From the NCBI GenBank assembly GCA_023441625.1, contig JAEZOA010000060.1, positions 1-64,000 of the forward strand: 64,000 nucleotides of DNA. The letters run 5' to 3'. The position numbers and the translations under genes were made by a program. The DNA is from Bacillota bacterium (GTDB lineage Bacteria > Bacillota > Clostridia > Acetivibrionales > DSM-1351). Each line of letters starts with the position of its first letter. Positions within the stretch are counted from its first letter, which is position 1. This document shows positions 1 to 8,658 of this stretch, piece by piece. The notes beneath the pieces are model-generated. The model worked only from the letters and a program-made list of their open reading frames with translations, searched no databases and had not been told where the DNA came from.

Positions 1-155
1 ACTGGCTTTTAACTTGTTTTTTTATACTCAAATTATATTTAATTTTACTACCTTATTTAGAAGATATTTTGAATATTAGAAACTGATGCTCTGGAAATTA
101 TCAATAAACTACATCTGAACTGTAACAAAAAAATTGTTTTTTAATATCAATTTTT

Positions 156-190
156 GTAAAACCTAGTAGCAAATTACTACTAGGTTTTAC
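156..190 (-). terminator. Stem-loop downstream of purA
   Basis: A perfect 14-bp inverted repeat (GTAAAACCTAGTAG and its complement around a 7-base loop) lies just past the purA stop. There is no long T run beyond the stem, but the stem itself ends in TTTTAC. It is a probable terminator. Nothing else was recognised in bases 1-210. Confidence 0.6.
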
Positions 191-210
191 ATTAAATAAG
201 CAATAGCTAA

Positions 211-1491
211 CTAAATTCTATTAATGATTTGTTCTCTGTCTTTTCCTACGCCAATTAAACCAATTTTAACCCCTACAAGTTCCTCTATCCTGTTAAGATA
301 TTTCTTAGCATTTTGAGGCAATTCATCAAAGGATTTAATATTTGATATGTTTTCATTCCAAGGTTCAAACACCTCATAAATTGGTTCGCACTTTGCAAGC
401 TCATTCAAGCTTGCTGGGAACGTTTTTATAACCTCTCCCCCTCCTTTGCTATACCCTACGCAAAGTTTTATCTCCTTGAGCTTACCAATGGTGTCTACAT
501 GGTTTATTGCCAAAGCTGTCAATCCATTTATTTTAGCAGCATACTTAATCATAACTGTATCTAACCACCCACATCTTCTCGGCCTTCCTGTCGTTGTACC
601 ATATTCCCAACCGAGTTCTCTTATTGTATCGCCTATTTCATTATTCTGTTCTGTCGGAAATGGTCCTGCTCCAACTCTTGATGTATAAGCCTTTAAAACC
701 CCATAAACTTCGTTAATGTATATCGGTCCAACTCCAGAACCAGTACATACACCACCAGAAGTTGGATTTGATGAGGTTACATATGGATATGTTCCAAAAT
801 CAATATCTAAGAAATTAGCCTGAGCACCTTCAAATAGAATATCTTTGCCTGTATCTATCGCATTAGCCAAGAGACTATTAGTATCAGTAACATATTTTTT
901 TAGTTGCTCAGCATAACTTAGATACTCCTCTATAATAAGCTCAGCTTGGTATGGTTTTCCCCCATATACTTTCTCTATTATGAGATTCTTGAGTTCTAAA
1001 TTTGCCTTAACCTTACTAATAAATTCTTCTTTTTCCATCAAATCGCACATTCTAATACCGCAGCGTTCAATTTTATCTGCATAACAGGGTCCTATACCTC
1101 TTTTTGTAGTTCCGATTTTATTACCCTCAGATCTGAAATTCTCTTGAAGCTCATCCAATCCTATGTGATAAGGCATTATAACATGAGCCCTATCGCTAAT
1201 TAAAAGATGATCGGTTGTTACTCCCCTTTCATTTAAATCCTTCATTTCCTTAAGTAAAACAGCTGGGTCTATAACAACACCATTTCCTATTATACAAGTT
1301 TTATCTGTATGAAGTATTCCAGATGGAATAAGATGTAGCGCATACTTAACTCCATTTGCAACTATAGTATGTCCGGCATTGTTTCCCCCAGAAAACCTCA
1401 CAATTAAATCAGACTTTTCAGCAAGCATGTCAATATACTTACCCTTGCCCTCATCACCCCATTGAGTTCCTACAACTACTCTTACGGCCAT
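211..1491 (-). CDS. purA: Adenylosuccinate synthetase
   Basis: This enzyme joins IMP and aspartate using GTP, the first step from IMP to AMP in the cytosol. The protein is 426 aa, the normal family length. The N-terminal GTP-binding loop GDEGKGK is at residues 12-18 and the family segment GTTKRGIGP follows mid-protein. I chose the ATG at 1491 because an AGGAGG site lies 8 bases upstream and the protein then starts MAVRVVVG as in homologues; an upstream in-frame start would add 19 unrelated residues. It is monocistronic, with its own promoter and a downstream stem-loop. Confidence 0.97.
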   Translation of the reverse strand: MAVRVVVGTQWGDEGKGKYIDMLAEKSDLIVRFSGGNNAGHTIVANGVKYALHLIPSGILHTDKTCIIGNGVVIDPAVLLKEMKDLNERGVTTDHLLISDRAHVIMPYHIGLDELQENFRSEGNKIGTTKRGIGPCYADKIERCGIRMCDLMEKEEFISKVKANLELKNLIIEKVYGGKPYQAELIIEEYLSYAEQLKKYVTDTNSLLANAIDTGKDILFEGAQANFLDIDFGTYPYVTSSNPTSGGVCTGSGVGPIYINEVYGVLKAYTSRVGAGPFPTEQNNEIGDTIRELGWEYGTTTGRPRRCGWLDTVMIKYAAKINGLTALAINHVDTIGKLKEIKLCVGYSKGGGEVIKTFPASLNELAKCEPIYEVFEPWNENISNIKSFDELPQNAKKYLNRIEELVGVKIGLIGVGKDREQIINRI

Positions 1492-1569
1492 TATATAATC
1501 CTCCTGTCTATTAAATAAAAACGCTTTTTTTTTAAATAAATTTTCCAATTTACCAAAGCAACCAACTAA

Positions 1570-1598
1570 ATTATAGCGTAGTAAAAATCATAATTCAA
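1570..1598 (-). promoter_or_regulatory. Sigma-A type promoter of purA
   Basis: On the minus strand, TTGAAT and TATAAT are separated by exactly 17 bases, about 80 bases upstream of the purA start. This is inferred from consensus only. Confidence 0.65.
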
Positions 1599-1710
1599 CA
1601 TAAACTATATTTAACGTGTCTGGTTCAGAGAATAATATAAACTGGAATTTTAAAAAGCACTACCATAAGTCCCCATTTTCACAGGAGTTTTAAATTTTAT
1701 TTTTTACATC

Positions 1711-1757
1711 AAAAAGGAGCTCGCGCGCTAATGTTTATTTTAGTGCAACAGCCCCTT
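1711..1757 (-). terminator. Terminator after the DUF1858 gene
   Basis: Read on the minus strand, AAGGGGCT pairs with AGCTCCTT, with an inner GC/CTAA stem, and a TTTTT run follows. It separates the DUF1858 gene from the purA promoter. The 1492-1789 gap holds only this terminator and the purA promoter. Confidence 0.7.
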
Positions 1758-1789
1758 TAAAATTAAATATAATCCATTACTTATTTTTC

Positions 1790-1993
1790 TTACTTTGATT
1801 CTAAGAACTCATTTAGTTCATCAATAAGTTTATCAGCATCAATTCCATGAATAGCACACGCATCTGCAATACTTTCACCTGAAGCTGATGGGCAGCCTAG
1901 ACAGTGCATACCGCTATTTAAAAAAATAGGTGTAGTACCTCTATCCATATTTAAAACATCTGCAATAATCATATCCTTAGTTACCTTAGCCAT
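1790..1993 (-). CDS. DUF1858 domain small protein
   Basis: This 67-residue protein has the DUF1858 pattern: an N-terminal 'KDMIIADVL' segment, then a CxxC pair at Cys31 and Cys34 (CLGCPSA) and a further Cys46. Such proteins are common in anaerobes as stand-alone domains or fused to hybrid-cluster-type proteins. A metal- or redox-binding role is often supposed but not established. It is a single gene with a good AGGAGG site and its own terminator. Confidence 0.85.
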   Translation of the reverse strand: MAKVTKDMIIADVLNMDRGTTPIFLNSGMHCLGCPSASGESIADACAIHGIDADKLIDELNEFLESK

Positions 1994-2103
1994 ATAATAA
2001 ACCTCCTTATTATCTGTTTTTATTTATACTACTTATAAATATTATACACTATTGATTTTTAAAAATATATAATAAATTAAATTTTGGTAAACCAATTGAT
2101 AAG

Positions 2104-2664
2104 TTAGTCTTTCTTATATTTTCTAAATTCATTCTTACCAATTTCGTATAAATTATTCCCATAGCAATCAATTATAACTGTAAGAGGAAGTTCCTCAACC
2201 TCAAGTTTTCTTATAGCTTCAGCTCCCAATTCGGGAAAAGCAATTATTTCTTGACTTTTAATGCACTGGGCCATTAATGCTCCTGCTCCTCCAATTGCAC
2301 CAAAGTAAACTGCACCATACTCTTTCATTGCATTAATGACATTTTCACCTCTAAGGCCCTTTCCTATCATTCCTGTTTGTCCAAGTTTGATTAAGGTAGG
2401 TGCATAAGCATCCATTCTATAACTGGTAGTTGGACCAGCAGACCCAATTACTTCTCCCACTCTTGATGGACATGGACCAACATAATATATAGTTTGATTT
2501 TTTATATCAAATGGCAATTCCTTATTTTGATTTATCAATTCGATTAGTTTCTTATGAGCTGCATCTCTTGCAGTATATATTATTCCGCTAAGAGAAATAG
2601 TATCACCAGCTCTAAAATCCTTTACAGCCTCTCTGCTAAATGGTGCTATTACATTATGGTGCAT
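2104..2664 (-). CDS. fumB: Fumarate hydratase class I, beta subunit
   Basis: This is the C-terminal (beta) subunit of the oxygen-sensitive [4Fe-4S] fumarase that interconverts fumarate and malate. It is 186 aa, as expected for a split enzyme. The family segments 'PCPSRVGEVIGSAGPTTSYRM' (shortened here) and 'GKGLRGENV' are visible. It lies 110 bases downstream of the alpha-subunit gene on the same strand, so the two are very probably co-transcribed. L(+)-tartrate dehydratase is the usual alternative for this family. Confidence 0.88.
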   Translation of the reverse strand: MHHNVIAPFSREAVKDFRAGDTISLSGIIYTARDAAHKKLIELINQNKELPFDIKNQTIYYVGPCPSRVGEVIGSAGPTTSYRMDAYAPTLIKLGQTGMIGKGLRGENVINAMKEYGAVYFGAIGGAGALMAQCIKSQEIIAFPELGAEAIRKLEVEELPLTVIIDCYGNNLYEIGKNEFRKYKKD

Positions 2665-2774
2665 ATTCTTCCCCCTGTTCTATATTTAAACTAGTCCTAT
2701 TACCGGCTTTAGAATGAATTTAATCGTTAGCTTTAAACCGATTAATTATACGCCATCCTTGACTATGAACTACC

Positions 2775-3617
2775 CTATAATTCTACCTCTGAATGACGAG
2801 TTACATGACAGCTTATATTTACCGCCACCGGCAAACCGGCTATATGAGTTGGATAAGTTTCTACGTTTACAGCCAGAGCAGTATTAGTGCCACCTAATCC
2901 AGCTGGTCCGACACCGAGCTCATTTATTTTTTGTAGCATCTCATTTTCTAAATTGTTGACATACTCTATACTGCTTCTAATATTAAGTGGCCTTAGCAAG
3001 GCTCTTTTTGCAAGTATTGTCGCCTTTTCCATGGTACCACCAATACCAACTCCAACAACAATTGGCGGGCATGGGTTAGGTCCTGCCTTATCAACAGTTT
3101 CTATTATAAAACTTTTTACACCTTCAATACCATCTGAGGGCTTAAGCATCTTTAATGCGCTCATATTTTCACTTCCAAAACCCTTAGGGGCAAGCTCTAT
3201 CTTTAGTGTGTCTCCAGGGACAATCTCATAGTGTATTACAGCTGGTGTATTATCACCAGAATTTATTCTCTCAATAGGATCACTAACTACTGATTTTCTT
3301 AAATATCCTTCCTTATAGCCTCTTCTAACTCCTTCATTAATGGCATCAGACAGCCCTCCACCAGAAATATGCACCTCCTGTCCTATCGTCACAAAAACTA
3401 CTGTCATTCCAGTATCTTGACATATTGCTACCTTCTTACTTTCTGCAAGTTCAGCATTTTTTAAAAGCTTTTCTAAAATTTCTATACCAATTGGTGACTC
3501 TTCATGTTGCAAACCGCTTTTCATTGCCTGCTTTATATCGTCATTTAAGTAATAGTTTGCAGTCATACACATATCTCTAACTGACTCTATTATAGTATTA
3601 ACTTCGATATTTCTCAT
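2775..3617 (-). CDS. fumA: Fumarate hydratase class I, alpha subunit
   Basis: This is the iron-sulfur-cluster-bearing alpha subunit of class I fumarase. Cluster-ligand regions are visible as CQDTG, NPCPP and the GVGIGGTMEKA stretch. The protein is 280 aa. I placed the start at the ATG at 3617 (MRNIEVNTII) because GGAGG lies 11 bases upstream; the upstream in-frame ATGs have no ribosome site. It is the first gene of a two-gene unit with the beta subunit. Confidence 0.88.
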   Translation of the reverse strand: MRNIEVNTIIESVRDMCMTANYYLNDDIKQAMKSGLQHEESPIGIEILEKLLKNAELAESKKVAICQDTGMTVVFVTIGQEVHISGGGLSDAINEGVRRGYKEGYLRKSVVSDPIERINSGDNTPAVIHYEIVPGDTLKIELAPKGFGSENMSALKMLKPSDGIEGVKSFIIETVDKAGPNPCPPIVVGVGIGGTMEKATILAKRALLRPLNIRSSIEYVNNLENEMLQKINELGVGPAGLGGTNTALAVNVETYPTHIAGLPVAVNISCHVTRHSEVEL

Positions 3618-3830
3618 ACTGTATATAGCCTCCATATTAAAATAATCAATTATTATATAGCTTAAGTCTACCACTACTGATAATCTTTATGTATTGAGTT
3701 AATTTTACTTTTTATGCACTACAATTTCAATACTCTTTTTATATATTGCTATTTAGTCGTTTGATAATTATTAATAATATTAACAATTTATTTATACAAA
3801 ATAAATATTTATTTTATATGATTATTATTT

Positions 3831-3859
3831 AAGACAAAGCTTTAATATTTTAGTATAAT
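3831..3859 (+). promoter_or_regulatory. Promoter of the UspA-like gene
   Basis: AAGACA and TATAAT are separated by 17 bases, 25 bases upstream of the TTG start of the next gene. Match to the sigma-A consensus only. Confidence 0.55.
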
Positions 3860-3884
3860 TATCATATAGAGGGGAGGTTATTAA

Positions 3885-4268
3885 TTGAACCAATCTGGTA
3901 GCAATATATTAGTTTGCGTTACTCAGCAGAAAACTTGTGAAAGACTTATAAAGAAAGCATTGGAATTTTCTAATAATAATGATTCAATATTTATCATTCA
4001 TGTGGCAAAAAATAATTGGAGCTTTCTTGATAATGAAAAGGAAGGTGAAGCATTAGAATATCTTTTTGGTATTGCAAAATCTATCGGTGCAAACCTTTCA
4101 GTGTTAAGATCAGACAAAATTGTTGAGACAATTGTTACTTATGCAATTGAAAATAAAATTGACTTATTGGTTTTGGGTGACTCGAAGGGTGACCATCGTG
4201 AAAACTATTTTTATAATTCATTAAAGGCTGGTTTAAATAGCGTTGAAATACATGTTGTGCCTAATTAA
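3885..4268 (+). CDS. UspA-like (universal stress/KdpD-type) domain protein
   Basis: This 127-aa single-domain protein has a UspA/adenine-nucleotide alpha-hydrolase-like fold pattern. The N-terminal strand 'NILVCVTQQKTCERLI' resembles the Usp domain of KdpD, and there is a C-terminal 'DLLVLGDS' strand. The full GxxGxxxxGS ATP-binding tail of classical UspA is not present, so nucleotide binding is uncertain. The start is a TTG at 3885 placed 7 bases after GGGGAGG. It appears monocistronic with its own promoter. Confidence 0.7.
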   Translation: MNQSGSNILVCVTQQKTCERLIKKALEFSNNNDSIFIIHVAKNNWSFLDNEKEGEALEYLFGIAKSIGANLSVLRSDKIVETIVTYAIENKIDLLVLGDSKGDHRENYFYNSLKAGLNSVEIHVVPN

Positions 4269-4332
4269 TACGGTAAATGTAAATTTTTTCCCTATTCTGT
4301 TGGTACATTATTACTATTTTCCCTTCAAAAGC

Positions 4333-4361
4333 TTGACTTTAGTGTATTTTCATTATAAAAT
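4333..4361 (+). promoter_or_regulatory. Promoter of the HU gene
   Basis: TTGACT and TAAAAT are separated by 17 bases, about 33 bases before the HU start codon. It is a strong sigma-A-like match. Confidence 0.75.
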
Positions 4362-4393
4362 ATTGTCGAATTCCATTTTTAGGAGGTTGTATA

Positions 4394-4669
4394 ATGAATA
4401 AATCAGATCTAATCAACTTAATGGCATCAAAATCAGGCTTAAACAAAAAAAATAGCGAAGCCGCTTTGAATGCATTTATTTCTTCGGTTGAAGATACTCT
4501 TAAGAAAAACGAGAAAGTTACTCTAGTTGGTTTCGGTACTTTCGAAGTTAGAGAAAGAGCAGCAAGAAAGGGTAGAAACCCACAAACAAAGCAAGAAATA
4601 ACTATTCCAGCATCAAAAGCACCAGTATTCAAGGCTGGTAAAGGATTAAAAGATAACGTTAACGCTTAA
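4394..4669 (+). CDS. hup: HU family DNA-binding protein
   Basis: This 91-aa histone-like protein compacts and bends DNA as a dimer. The start MNKSDLINLMASKSGL and the family signature GFGTFEVRERAARKGRNP (the beta-arm region) are clear. A GGAGG site lies upstream of the ATG and a strong terminator follows. It is a single gene, convergent with the Spo0A-like gene. Confidence 0.97.
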   Translation: MNKSDLINLMASKSGLNKKNSEAALNAFISSVEDTLKKNEKVTLVGFGTFEVRERAARKGRNPQTKQEITIPASKAPVFKAGKGLKDNVNA

Positions 4670-4678
4670 TTGTTACAT

Positions 4679-4708
4679 AAAAGCCCTGATAAAATCGGGG
4701 CTTTTTGT
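4679..4708 (+). terminator. Rho-independent terminator of the HU gene
   Basis: AAAAGCCC..GAT pairs with ATC..GGGCTTTTT and ends in a T run. The inverted repeat could also stop transcripts from the convergent Spo0A-like gene. Confidence 0.85.
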
Positions 4709-4722
4709 ATTTTAATATGTAT

Positions 4723-5478
4723 TTAATTGTTTATTCTAATTTTTTCAATTAAATGGCATATAAATTGTGAATTTGTTGGTCTCTTTTCATTATTGCTGTT
4801 ATCCTTAACACTTTCAATACAATTCCTAATTGCTCTTTCCACCTTCTGAACTGAAATATTATTTTTACTTGCTATTGCTCTATAAATACCTTTTGGCATA
4901 GCACCAGTTTGGCAATAGATATCAAACGACTCCAAAATAATATTTCTTATATAGCCATACCCTATCATATGGGCTTTCAAGCCATATTCTCTCATATATT
5001 TAGTAGCTAACACCATTAATTCATCATCACACTTTTTTGTCTTTTTTGCTACGCGAGTCATATAGTTTTCAGACTTTATATAATGTTCATTATGCTCATT
5101 TTTTGTAGTAGAATATAGCTGTCTTATTCTTGTGGCTATTACCTCCTCATCAAAAGGCTTCAATATGTAATACATTGCTCCTAGATTCATAACTCTAGAA
5201 ATATAATTTTCCTGACTAACCGCAGAGAAAATTATGAAAATAGGTTTGTGGGCCAGTAGGTTATCCCTTACATACTCTAAGACACCAACACCATCTAACT
5301 TAGGCATAATGATATCCAGTAAAACCACATCAGGTTTTTCATTATTAATGCATTCAATTGCTTCCATGCCATCTCTAGCCAAAACTAACTCGAAGTCCTC
5401 ATACTCATTAAGCTTATCAAAAAGTTTTTGTGCTAGTAATAAATTATCATCTGCAATCAAAATCTTTATTTTATTCAT
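4723..5478 (-). CDS. Spo0A-like response regulator (paralogue)
   Basis: The 251-aa protein has an N-terminal receiver domain with acidic pocket D10/D11, phospho-acceptor D55 (VVLLDIIMP), S85 and K107 (ILKPFD), so it should be phosphorylatable. The C-terminal part matches the Spo0A DNA-binding domain: 'KAHMIGYGYIRNIIL', then 'VQKVERAIRNCIE' (recognition helix region), then 'RPTNSQFICHLIEKIR'. The segment between the last two is shorter than in canonical Spo0A. It sits at the end of the aro operon and not beside spoIVB, so it is probably a paralogue, not the sporulation master regulator. Its targets are unknown. Confidence 0.82.
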   Translation of the reverse strand: MNKIKILIADDNLLLAQKLFDKLNEYEDFELVLARDGMEAIECINNEKPDVVLLDIIMPKLDGVGVLEYVRDNLLAHKPIFIIFSAVSQENYISRVMNLGAMYYILKPFDEEVIATRIRQLYSTTKNEHNEHYIKSENYMTRVAKKTKKCDDELMVLATKYMREYGLKAHMIGYGYIRNIILESFDIYCQTGAMPKGIYRAIASKNNISVQKVERAIRNCIESVKDNSNNEKRPTNSQFICHLIEKIRINN

Positions 5479-5520
5479 TGTTAACCATTCCCTTTTTAAA
5501 TAATTATGATTACCAGAATG

Positions 5521-6030
5521 TCAAATAGTATTTATTATTTTTAGTATCCTATTACATAATAATTGCGGATCAGTAGAATCGCATTTAATAATAATATCCG
5601 AGTATTTGCAATACAAAGGGCTTCTCTCATTGTATAAATCCAACAAGGTTCCATTTGTCCTCACTAGTCTTCTCGACGAGTCCATTCTCTTTTCAATAAT
5701 ATCATATTCTGTATCCAAAAATATAATAAAACCAATAGCTCTTAAGTAATCCATTGCTACAGTGCTATGAACAATTCCGCCTCCTGTAGCAAGTACAAAT
5801 TTGTTTTCTTTAATTGCCAGTACAACCTCATCCTGTATATTAAGAAAGAAATCACGTCCACTATCTTCAACTACTTTTCTTGGAAGCTTACCTGTTTTCT
5901 CAAAAATCAGCTGGTCACTGTCCATAAATTTGCAATCAAGCTTATTCGCTAAAAGCTCTCCTATGGTTGTTTTACCACTTCCAGGCATTCCAATGAGAAT
6001 AATATTATTTTTTTTATTATTCTTAATCAT
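5521..6030 (-). CDS. aroK: Shikimate kinase
   Basis: It phosphorylates shikimate at the 3-position using ATP, the fifth step of the chorismate pathway. The protein has 169 aa with Walker A GMPGSGKT at about residues 14-21, an FMDSD substrate-binding motif and the ATGGGIV loop. The start at 6030 forms an ATGA overlap with the aroC stop and has AAGGTGG 8 bases upstream; an earlier in-frame ATG has no spacing for that site. Translation is likely coupled to aroC. Confidence 0.94.
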   Translation of the reverse strand: MIKNNKKNNIILIGMPGSGKTTIGELLANKLDCKFMDSDQLIFEKTGKLPRKVVEDSGRDFFLNIQDEVVLAIKENKFVLATGGGIVHSTVAMDYLRAIGFIIFLDTEYDIIEKRMDSSRRLVRTNGTLLDLYNERSPLYCKYSDIIIKCDSTDPQLLCNRILKIINTI

Positions 6031-7205
6031 AAACCATTCCACCTTACATCCATTTCAGTTATGCTTTTTAATCCAGCTGACATCAAAATACTATCAACTA
6101 ACGCCATCCTCACCATTGCCTCACAAATTGAGTAAACTCTCGGAACTAACGATGGATCGCTTCTAGAAGCAAACTTGTGTACTATGGGTTCAAGAGTTTC
6201 AACATTAACGGTCAACTGCTCCTTGATAATAGTTGGAGTTGGTTTTACAGCAACACGTATACGAATTTCTTCGCCATTTGATATTCCTCCAAGCATTCCG
6301 CCAGCCCTATTGGTCTTAAACCTAATGCGACCTGTTTCTTTATCATAATATGGAGTATCGTTACATTCTGAGCCTTTTTTTGATGCAACCCCAAAGCCCT
6401 CACCTATTTCAATACCTTTTACGCCTCCTATAGACATAAGACCATGTGCTATAGTTGCACTAAGCTTGTCAAAAACAGGCTCGCCTAGACCAGCTGGCAC
6501 ACCTTTGGCAATTATCTCTATTGCACCACCACAGGAATCACCCTCTTTTATAACCTCAATCAAATCTTGTGTCATTATTTCTGCAATCTTCAAGTCTGGA
6601 CAATTAATCTCATTCATCCTGTAGTTTTGTTTGGCCACCTCATATGAAAACGGGCCTGCCTTTATACCATGAGATTCAACTGTATATGCTATTACATCAA
6701 TGCCCATATTGTCCAGTATTGCTTTAGCAACTGCACCTCCAGCAACCCTTGCTGCTGTTTCACGGGCAGAGGCTCTTCCTGCGCCCAAATAGTCCGAGTG
6801 TTCACCATATTTTTTGTAATAGGTATATGCTGCTTGCCCAGGTCTTATCATATCCTTGTTGTCCTTATGCTGTTTAATATGATAATCTCCGATATCACTA
6901 CTTGGTATAATCATACAAACTGGTGCACCTGTTGTCCTGTCATCCTGCATAACACCAGAGAAAATATATACCTTATCAGCCTCTGACCTTGGCGTATGTA
7001 ATTTTGACATTCCAGGTTTTCTTTTATCCAATTCCTCCTGAATTATTTGCGCTGTAATCTTTATTCCAGCAGGAACTCCATCTACAATAACTGCTAAACC
7101 ACCCCATAATTGGGCTGGAATATCAGCACTTTTCCTAAAAGCTCCTGAATACGACTCTCCACAAGTAGTTACTCTAAATAGTCTGCCAAATGTATTCCCT
7201 ACCAT
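6027..7205 (-). CDS. aroC: Chorismate synthase
   Basis: It converts EPSP to chorismate with reduced FMN. The protein is 392 aa with family segments GRASARETAARVAGG, GEGFGVASKKGSECND and 'NRAGGMLGGISNG'. GGAGG lies 7 bases before the ATG. It follows aroA closely and overlaps aroK by 4 bases. Confidence 0.97.
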   Translation of the reverse strand: MVGNTFGRLFRVTTCGESYSGAFRKSADIPAQLWGGLAVIVDGVPAGIKITAQIIQEELDKRKPGMSKLHTPRSEADKVYIFSGVMQDDRTTGAPVCMIIPSSDIGDYHIKQHKDNKDMIRPGQAAYTYYKKYGEHSDYLGAGRASARETAARVAGGAVAKAILDNMGIDVIAYTVESHGIKAGPFSYEVAKQNYRMNEINCPDLKIAEIMTQDLIEVIKEGDSCGGAIEIIAKGVPAGLGEPVFDKLSATIAHGLMSIGGVKGIEIGEGFGVASKKGSECNDTPYYDKETGRIRFKTNRAGGMLGGISNGEEIRIRVAVKPTPTIIKEQLTVNVETLEPIVHKFASRSDPSLVPRVYSICEAMVRMALVDSILMSAGLKSITEMDVRWNGL

Positions 7206-7247
7206 ATATTATCCTCCAAAATTCCTTCAAGTTGTTATTTATTTTTT

Positions 7248-8534
7248 CTAGAGCTCTAATTCTAAAAGCTCAATCTTACCGCCACAACTTTGAATACATT
7301 CTACAAAGCTTGGAAAGGTAACATTCATTGCTTCGGCAGTATCTATTATTGTATCTCCCGAACAATTTAGTCCGGCAATTGCCAAAGACATAACAATTCT
7401 GTGGTCATCATGCCCATTTACCTTACAACCCTTTAATTTACTTTCTTTAATAATAAGCCCATCAGGTAATTCTTTTATATTAGCTCCCATTTTAGTTAGC
7501 TCTTTACACATAACACTAATTCTATCTGTTTCCTTCATCCTGGCCTGGGGTACATTTAGCAATCTGGTTTCTCCCTCCGCGAAGCATGCAGCTACAGCCA
7601 TAGCAGGTAACGCATCCGGAATGGAATTCATATCTATATGTCTTCCCTGGAGTTTTTGACCTTTTATAATCACACTATTTTTGCCATACGAAACCTTCGC
7701 CCCCATATCCTCAAGAAGGGTAAGTACTCGCTTATCACCTTGAGGGTCAGACATATCTAAATTAGTTAGCTCCATTTCCTGGCCAGAAATTGCACAATGC
7801 ACCATAAAGAAAGTGGCTGAAGAAAAATCCCCCGGTATAGTAGCCTCAAAGGGCAAATATCTCTGTTGTCCAGGTATAAAAAACTCTTTCATTCCATTGT
7901 GTTTATATTTGATTCCAAGTTTGTCTAACCACCACAAGGTTATTTCAACATATGGAATTTCATTTAATCTTGTAACTTCAATATGAGTATCCTTTTCCAG
8001 AAGAGGAGCATTTACCAAAATTGATGATAAATACTGTGAAGTGATAGAATCCAGCTTAGTAAAACCGCCTGCTGCTCTTCCTTTTATAACTACTGGTGCA
8101 GAAGAATTTCCTCTAGTAGTAAATGCCTCTCCACCTAAATTTTTTATAGCATCCACCAACGGACCTATTTGTCTCTGTCTTATTTGATAATCCCCAGTGA
8201 AAACAGTATAGCCTTCAACAAGTGCTGCTGTCATCACACCGAGCCTTAAGCTCGTTCCTGAATTTCCTACATCGATGATATTTTCCGGCACCCTTGGATT
8301 ACTACCAACCCCATTAACAGTATAACAATCATCAATAAAACTATAATCAGCACCAAATGCTGTACATAAATTTACTGCCGAAATCGAATCACTTGACATA
8401 AGAGGATTTTGTATTTTACTTTTCCCCTTCGCTAAGGCTGAAAAAAACAATGCTCTAATTGTATGGGATTTAGAACCAGGAATACTTATCTTCCCACATA
8501 CCTCTGAATTTGAAACTTTCAAAAACACCTTCAT
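7248..8534 (-). CDS. aroA: 3-phosphoshikimate 1-carboxyvinyltransferase (EPSP synthase)
   Basis: It transfers the enolpyruvyl group of PEP to shikimate-3-phosphate. The 428-aa protein shows the two inverse alpha/beta domains with GSKSHTIRALFF near the N-terminus, GNSGTSLRLGVM (PEP site) and 'KETDRI' near the C-terminus. The start is ambiguous by one codon (GTG at 8537 or ATG at 8534). It heads the aroA-aroC-aroK-Spo0A-like operon. Confidence 0.96.
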   Translation of the reverse strand: MKVFLKVSNSEVCGKISIPGSKSHTIRALFFSALAKGKSKIQNPLMSSDSISAVNLCTAFGADYSFIDDCYTVNGVGSNPRVPENIIDVGNSGTSLRLGVMTAALVEGYTVFTGDYQIRQRQIGPLVDAIKNLGGEAFTTRGNSSAPVVIKGRAAGGFTKLDSITSQYLSSILVNAPLLEKDTHIEVTRLNEIPYVEITLWWLDKLGIKYKHNGMKEFFIPGQQRYLPFEATIPGDFSSATFFMVHCAISGQEMELTNLDMSDPQGDKRVLTLLEDMGAKVSYGKNSVIIKGQKLQGRHIDMNSIPDALPAMAVAACFAEGETRLLNVPQARMKETDRISVMCKELTKMGANIKELPDGLIIKESKLKGCKVNGHDDHRIVMSLAIAGLNCSGDTIIDTAEAMNVTFPSFVECIQSCGGKIELLELEL

Positions 8535-8658
8535 CACCTACCATATTACAATTTTTAATTAAACTTACCCCATGCTACATAAATTACATTATTATTATAT
8601 GTTATTATAAATATGTCAATTTAGTCAATTCTTTTGTTAATTTTACAGTATTTTTAGA

